Origin: Pseudomonas syringae
GTDB taxonomy: Bacteria; Pseudomonadota; Gammaproteobacteria; Pseudomonadales; Pseudomonadaceae
NCBI RefSeq assembly: GCF_021606685.1
Contig: NZ_WKCB01000017.1
Coordinates: 19,002 to 83,001 of the forward strand
Direction: 5' to 3'
DNA length: 64,000 nt
Shown here: positions 60,345-64,000 of the stretch, piece after piece
Numbering within the stretch: the first letter of the stretch is position 1
Layout: every line of letters starts with the position of its first letter
The notes under the pieces: model-generated
The model's input: the letters and a program-made list of their open reading frames with translations, nothing else
Told to the model about the DNA's origin: nothing
Databases searched by the model: none
Translations under genes and position numbers: made by a program

Positions 60345-62258
60345 ATGCTGTTTTCATACCGAGGTGCCCTGCGTGCGGGGCTGGTATACCTGCTGATTTC
60401 GATTGTGTGGCTCCAGCTCAGCCAGCATTTATTGATCAACTTTCTCGATGACCCGCGAGAGTTGGGGCACTGGTTGCAGGTGCGCGGCTACGTGTGGGTG
60501 GCCGTCAGCGCGTTAGCTATCTACCTGATGGGCAGCCGTTTTGCCCGGGCCCACGCGTTGCAACAACCGCACGAGGCAAACCGCGAACGCCTGCGCCAGG
60601 CCGCCGCAGTGTTCGATTGCACCCGCGAAGGCGTGCTGGTCACCGACGCACAGGGCCTGATCGTGCATGTGAACCGGGCCTTTATGGCGATCACCGGTTA
60701 TCAGCGTGAAGACGTCATGGGCCAGCAGCCCAGCTTGTTCAAGTCCGGTCGCCATTCGTCGAATTTTTATCAGCAGATGTTCCAGAGCCTGGAGCGTAAC
60801 GGCGAATGGAGCGGTGAGATCTGGAACCGGCGCAAAAGCGGCGAGATCTACCCGCAGTGGCAGACCATCCGGGTGATCCACGATGACCAGGGCCACATCA
60901 GCCACTACGTCGCAGTGTTTTCCGATATCACCGCGATCAAGGATTCTGAGCACGAACTGGCCCACCTGACCCATCACGACCCTTTGACCGACCTGCCCAA
61001 CCGCCTGCTGTTCACCGACCGGGCCGAGCAGGCGCTGGCCTCGGCGCAGTACCACAAGCGCGGCTGCGCCCTGTTGCTGCTGGATCTGGACCACTTCAAG
61101 ATCATCAACGACAGCCTCGGCCATAACGTCGGCGACCAGTTGCTCAAGCTGGTGGGCGAACGGCTCAAAGGCTTGTTCGACCCCGGCGTGACCCTGGCGC
61201 GCCTGGGCGGGGATGAATTCGCAGTGCTGGCGGAAAGTTGTCCACAGGTGATGCAGGCGGCGGCGATGGCGCAGCGCATGCTCGACGCGATGAAACAGCC
61301 GTTCGTGTTTGATGGCCATCAGCTGTTTATCAGCGCCAGCATCGGCATCAGCCTGTTCCCCAACGACGCCCTGAGCGCCGAGCAGCTGCTGCGCAATGCC
61401 GATTCCGCGCTGTTCAAGGCCAAGAGCACGGGCCGCGAAGGTTATGCCCTGTACACCGAAGAACTCACCGCCCACGCGCAGAACCGGGTGGAAATCGCCA
61501 GCGAACTGCGCCGCGCCCTCCATCAGCAGGAATTACGCGTCTTTTACCAGCCGGTGCACGACCTGCGGGGCAGCCGCTTGATCGGCGTCGAAGCGTTGGT
61601 GCGCTGGCAACATCCGGAACGCGGGTTGGTGCCGCCGGGCGAGTTCATCCCCATCGCCGAGCGCACCGGGCTGATTGCCGATATCGACGCCTGGGTGATG
61701 GACCAGGCTTGCCGCCAGATGTGCCAATGGCTGGCCGACGGCATGCCGCTGAGCTTTATCGCGATCAACGTGTCCAGCCGCCTGTTTGCCCGGCGCGAGC
61801 TGTACGAGCAAGTGGCCCAGGTGCTGCACGACACTGGCCTGGACCCCGCTTTCCTTGAGCTGGAAGTCACCGAAAGCGCGGTGATGGACGACCCGGAAGT
61901 CGCCCTGGAGCAACTGCACCGCCTGCGCGAGCTGGGTTTGCGCCTGGCCATCGATGATTTCGGTACCGGCTATTCCTCGTTGCTGCGCCTCAAGCGGTTG
62001 CCGGTGCAGAAGCTCAAGATCGACCAGGGGTTTGTCGCCGGCTTGCCATGGGACGAAGATGATGCGGCGATTGTGCGTGTGGTGATCGCTCTGGCCAAGA
62101 GCATGGGCATGCAGGTGCACGCCGAGGGCATCGAGCAAGTGGAGCAGGCGCGGTTCCTGCTGGAGCAGCAGTGCGATTTGGGGCAGGGGTATTGGTTCGG
62201 GCGGCCGGTGCCGGCAAATGAATTGGATTGGGACCGCGCGCCCTCTATCAGAACTTGA
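60345..62258 (+). CDS. PAS-GGDEF-EAL c-di-GMP enzyme with membrane anchor
   Basis: A 637-residue protein. Two N-terminal helices (GLVYLLISIVWLQLS and VWVAVSALAIYLMGS) enclose a short periplasmic loop. A PAS-PAC domain follows (LVTDAQGLIVHVNRAFMAITGY), then GGDEF with an intact RLGGDEF, then EAL with EALVRW, NVSS, ELEVTESAVMDD, DDFGTGYSSL and EGIEQ, a full catalytic set. It could both make and degrade c-di-GMP; in such fusions the phosphodiesterase often dominates. The ATG at 60345 follows AAGGA; the open frame before it has no ribosome site. Confidence 0.9.
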   Translation: MLFSYRGALRAGLVYLLISIVWLQLSQHLLINFLDDPRELGHWLQVRGYVWVAVSALAIYLMGSRFARAHALQQPHEANRERLRQAAAVFDCTREGVLVTDAQGLIVHVNRAFMAITGYQREDVMGQQPSLFKSGRHSSNFYQQMFQSLERNGEWSGEIWNRRKSGEIYPQWQTIRVIHDDQGHISHYVAVFSDITAIKDSEHELAHLTHHDPLTDLPNRLLFTDRAEQALASAQYHKRGCALLLLDLDHFKIINDSLGHNVGDQLLKLVGERLKGLFDPGVTLARLGGDEFAVLAESCPQVMQAAAMAQRMLDAMKQPFVFDGHQLFISASIGISLFPNDALSAEQLLRNADSALFKAKSTGREGYALYTEELTAHAQNRVEIASELRRALHQQELRVFYQPVHDLRGSRLIGVEALVRWQHPERGLVPPGEFIPIAERTGLIADIDAWVMDQACRQMCQWLADGMPLSFIAINVSSRLFARRELYEQVAQVLHDTGLDPAFLELEVTESAVMDDPEVALEQLHRLRELGLRLAIDDFGTGYSSLLRLKRLPVQKLKIDQGFVAGLPWDEDDAAIVRVVIALAKSMGMQVHAEGIEQVEQARFLLEQQCDLGQGYWFGRPVPANELDWDRAPSIRT

Positions 62259-62271
62259 AATACAGTCAAAA

Positions 62272-62360
62272 TGTGGGAGCGGGCTTGCTCGCGAAAGCGG
62301 TCTGTCAGTGACAGGTGTTACAACTGAACCACCGCATTCGCGAGCAAGCCCGCTCCCACA
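62272..62360. repeat. REP-type inverted repeat
   Basis: TGTGGGAGCGGGCTTGCTCG and CGAGCAAGCCCGCTCCCACA pair perfectly, with further complementary bases inside. It is a classic Pseudomonas fluorescens REP doublet downstream of the GGDEF-EAL gene. Confidence 0.85.
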
Positions 62361-62454
62361 TTCAGATCTTGGCTCGGCTTATTTCCGAGGGCGAGCCCGC
62401 AAAACTCGCCGCAACCCCACGCCCCATCAGAAAATTCTTTCTGGTTATATAAAC

Positions 62455-62479
62455 ATTCTTAAATAGTATTTTTAAGAAT
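62455..62479. promoter_or_regulatory. AT-rich dyad upstream of oscA
   Basis: ATTCTTAAA (62455-62463) and TTTAAGAAT (62471-62479) are perfect arms separated by seven A/T-rich bases, about 80 bp before the oscA start and inside a short very AT-rich patch. Sulfur-starvation genes of Pseudomonas are activated by CysB, which prefers AT-rich sites, so this is a CysB or promoter candidate. Confidence 0.45.
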
Positions 62480-62559
62480 ATCCGCGCTTATCTACTATCG
62501 CCCTCACGCCGCAAGCAGTGCCGCCACTGCGAGGCACTATTCATTTCAGGAGCGAGACC

Positions 62560-62742
62560 ATGAGCGCATCTCTACGTAGCGTCGACGGCCAGGACGAAGC
62601 AGCCATTTTGCGTGAGATCCAGAGCGCATTGCGCGATCTGCGGTTTGGCGCGGTGGAAATCACTGTGCATAACGCCCAAGTGGTACAGATTGAACGCAAG
62701 GAAAAATTCCGTCTGCAGAACCCGGGTAACAAACCGAGCTAA
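62560..62742 (+). CDS. oscA: Sulfur-starvation response protein OscA (DUF2292)
   Basis: A 60-residue protein. AILREIQSALRDLRFGAVEITVHNAQVVQIERKEKFR is the DUF2292/OscA pattern. OscA is needed for use of organic sulfur sources during chromate or oxidative stress in Pseudomonas. CAGGAG precedes the ATG at 62560; an upstream in-frame start has no ribosome site. It lies 75 bp before sbp, so the two are probably co-regulated under sulfate limitation. Confidence 0.88.
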   Translation: MSASLRSVDGQDEAAILREIQSALRDLRFGAVEITVHNAQVVQIERKEKFRLQNPGNKPS

Positions 62743-62817
62743 GCCGTCACGGTGATTCGCACGCTAGACCCGCAACTATAAGAAAAAGCCAACACCCAAG
62801 AATTTCAGGAGCTTTCT

Positions 62818-63828
62818 ATGTCGTCGATTCGCCGTTATGCCCTGGCCGCCCTGGCCAGTGCCGTGTTTGCCGGTTCCGCCGTTGCCAAGGACTACGAGTT
62901 GCTCAACGTCTCGTACGACCCTACCCGTGAGCTGTACCAGGACTACAACGCTGAGTTCACCAACTTCTGGAAACAGTCCCACCCTGGCGATAACGTAAAA
63001 ATCCAGCAATCCCACGGTGGTTCGGGCAAGCAAGGCCGGGCGGTGATCGACGGGCTGCGCGCCGACGTCGTCACCCTGGCCCTGGCCGGTGACATCGACG
63101 AAATCGCCAAGCTCGGCAAGACCCTGCCGGAGAACTGGCAGACCCGCCTGCCGGACGCCAGCACCCCGTACACCTCGACCATCGTGTTCCTGGTGCGCAA
63201 GGGCAACCCTAAAGGCATCAAGGACTGGGGCGACCTGATCAAGAAAGACGTGTCCGTGATCACGCCGAACCCGAAAACCTCCGGCGGTGCCCGCTGGAAC
63301 TTCCTCGCCGCCTGGGCCTATGGCCTCAAATCCGGTGGCAGCGAAGCCAAGGCCCAGGAATACGTGAAAGAGCTGTTCAAGCACGTGCCGATCCTCGACA
63401 CAGGCGCGCGCGGTTCGACCATCACCTTCGTCAACAACGGTCAGGGTGACGTGTTGCTGGCCTGGGAAAACGAAGCGTTCCTGGCCCTCAAAGAAGACGG
63501 CGGCGCCGACAAGTTCGACATCGTCGTACCGTCGCTGTCGATCCTCGCGGAGCCGCCGGTGGCCGTGGTCGACAAGAACGCCGAGAAAAAGGGCAACACC
63601 GAAATCGCTACTGAGTACCTGAAGCACCTGTACAGCCCGGCTGGCCAGGAGATTGCGGCGAAGAACTTCTACCGCCCACGCGATGAGAAAGTCGCTGCCA
63701 AATACGCCCAACAGTTCCCGAAACTGGACCTGGTGACTATCGACAAAGACTTCGGCGGCTGGAAAACTGCCCAACCGAAATTCTTTAACGACGGTGGCGT
63801 GTTCGACCAGATCTACACGGCGCAGTAA
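62818..63828 (+). CDS. sbp: Sulfate ABC-transporter substrate-binding protein Sbp
   Basis: A 336-residue periplasmic protein with signal peptide ([21 protein letters not shown]). The family motifs are [42 protein letters not shown] and [18 protein letters not shown]. It binds sulfate (and thiosulfate) and passes it to the CysTWA transporter, whose first membrane gene begins 92 bp downstream. CAGGAG precedes the ATG. Confidence 0.94.
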   Translation: MSSIRRYALAALASAVFAGSAVAKDYELLNVSYDPTRELYQDYNAEFTNFWKQSHPGDNVKIQQSHGGSGKQGRAVIDGLRADVVTLALAGDIDEIAKLGKTLPENWQTRLPDASTPYTSTIVFLVRKGNPKGIKDWGDLIKKDVSVITPNPKTSGGARWNFLAAWAYGLKSGGSEAKAQEYVKELFKHVPILDTGARGSTITFVNNGQGDVLLAWENEAFLALKEDGGADKFDIVVPSLSILAEPPVAVVDKNAEKKGNTEIATEYLKHLYSPAGQEIAAKNFYRPRDEKVAAKYAQQFPKLDLVTIDKDFGGWKTAQPKFFNDGGVFDQIYTAQ

Positions 63829-63840
63829 GCCAAAGTACCT

Positions 63841-63873
63841 GTAGGAGCCCGCTTTCTGTGGAAAGGCTCCTAC
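63841..63873. repeat. Short REP-like hairpin between sbp and cysT
   Basis: GTAGGAGCC and GGCTCCTAC form a 9-bp stem with a 15-base loop, followed by a second partial copy (TGCTCCTGCA). Such a hairpin in an operon could stabilise the sbp part of the transcript, so that more binding protein than permease is made. Confidence 0.55.
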
Positions 63874-63920
63874 TGTGGCGTGCTCCTGCAGTGGTTTCTA
63901 CCTTTTAACCAAGGACTCTT

Positions 63921-64000
63921 ATGTCGCGTCGTATTTCCCCCGTCATACCCGGCTTCGGGCTGACGCTGGGCTACACCGTGGTGTACCTCAGCCTGATCGT
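63921..64000 (+). CDS. cysT: Sulfate permease subunit CysT, 5' part only
   Basis: Only the first 26 codons are in the window. MSRRISPVIPGFGLTLGYTV is the usual start of CysT (CysU), the first membrane subunit of the sulfate/thiosulfate ABC transporter, with the first helix beginning at GLTLGYTVVYLSLI. AAGGAC lies eight bases before the ATG. It follows sbp, as in other Pseudomonas genomes. Confidence 0.85.
   Translation, partial: MSRRISPVIPGFGLTLGYTVVYLSLI

Overview
The window is a 64 kb piece of a Pseudomonas chromosome, most likely from the fluorescens group. The evidence is the GC-rich coding style, REP-type palindromes between genes, a complete pgaABCD operon, and a gabD-gabT ... desA - GGDEF/EAL - oscA - sbp - cysT order that I recall from other Pseudomonas genomes. 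All identifications come from reading the sequence and from remembered family features; no database search was run.

Layout. 1-4.5 kb: a cut-off DUF3142 gene, a secreted helical-repeat protein, a GT39-type membrane glycosyltransferase and a DUF2789 protein. 4.7-5.8 kb: a lower-GC pair of unknown genes (soluble plus four-helix membrane protein). 5.9-11 kb: a translationally coupled operon, MarR regulator - FUSC inner-membrane exporter - DUF1656 - HlyD adaptor - NodT outer-membrane channel, with a palindromic operator candidate in front. 11-13.4 kb: a two-helix membrane protein and a YdgA-like DUF945 protein. 13.6-20 kb: pgaABCD for poly-N-acetylglucosamine, behind a structured leader. 20.5-30.6 kb: a two-partner secretion system (TpsB, a 2.7-kresidue TpsA exoprotein, and a small membrane protein overlapping the toxin tip), which looks like a contact-dependent inhibition locus with a DUF4225-type end. 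30.7-35.5 kb: a serralysin-like RTX protease on the minus strand, then a VWA lipoprotein, an ECF sigma factor and a likely anti-sigma partner.

35.6-52.9 kb is an integrated element of about 17 kb next to tRNA-Arg(CCG). It has a P4-type integrase, an AlpA regulator, an Ash/Icd-like leader frame, DUF3077-type small genes and a P4-alpha-like DUF927 primase/helicase, but no virion genes. Its cargo is two large genes that look like anti-phage defence: an SMC/Rad50-like ATPase with a CxxC zinc-hook motif, and an AT-rich NACHT NTPase with an N-terminal restriction-endonuclease-like domain. About 1 kb of non-coding DNA near the left end holds nested palindromes with GGTGAAC motifs, an AT-rich tract and GTGTTAC-type repeats. 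A diverged, inverted copy of the repeat block lies at the other end beside the integrase. This arrangement resembles the ori/crr pair of phage P4.

53-64 kb returns to core chromosome: gabD and gabT (GABA catabolism, with a candidate gabT-motif RNA between them), a receiver-HDOD regulator, a PAS-GGDEF diguanylate cyclase, desA fatty-acid desaturase, a PAS-GGDEF-EAL protein, and the sulfur-starvation genes oscA, sbp and the start of cysT. The c-di-GMP enzymes and the Pga operon suggest a biofilm theme, but no direct link is visible in the sequence.
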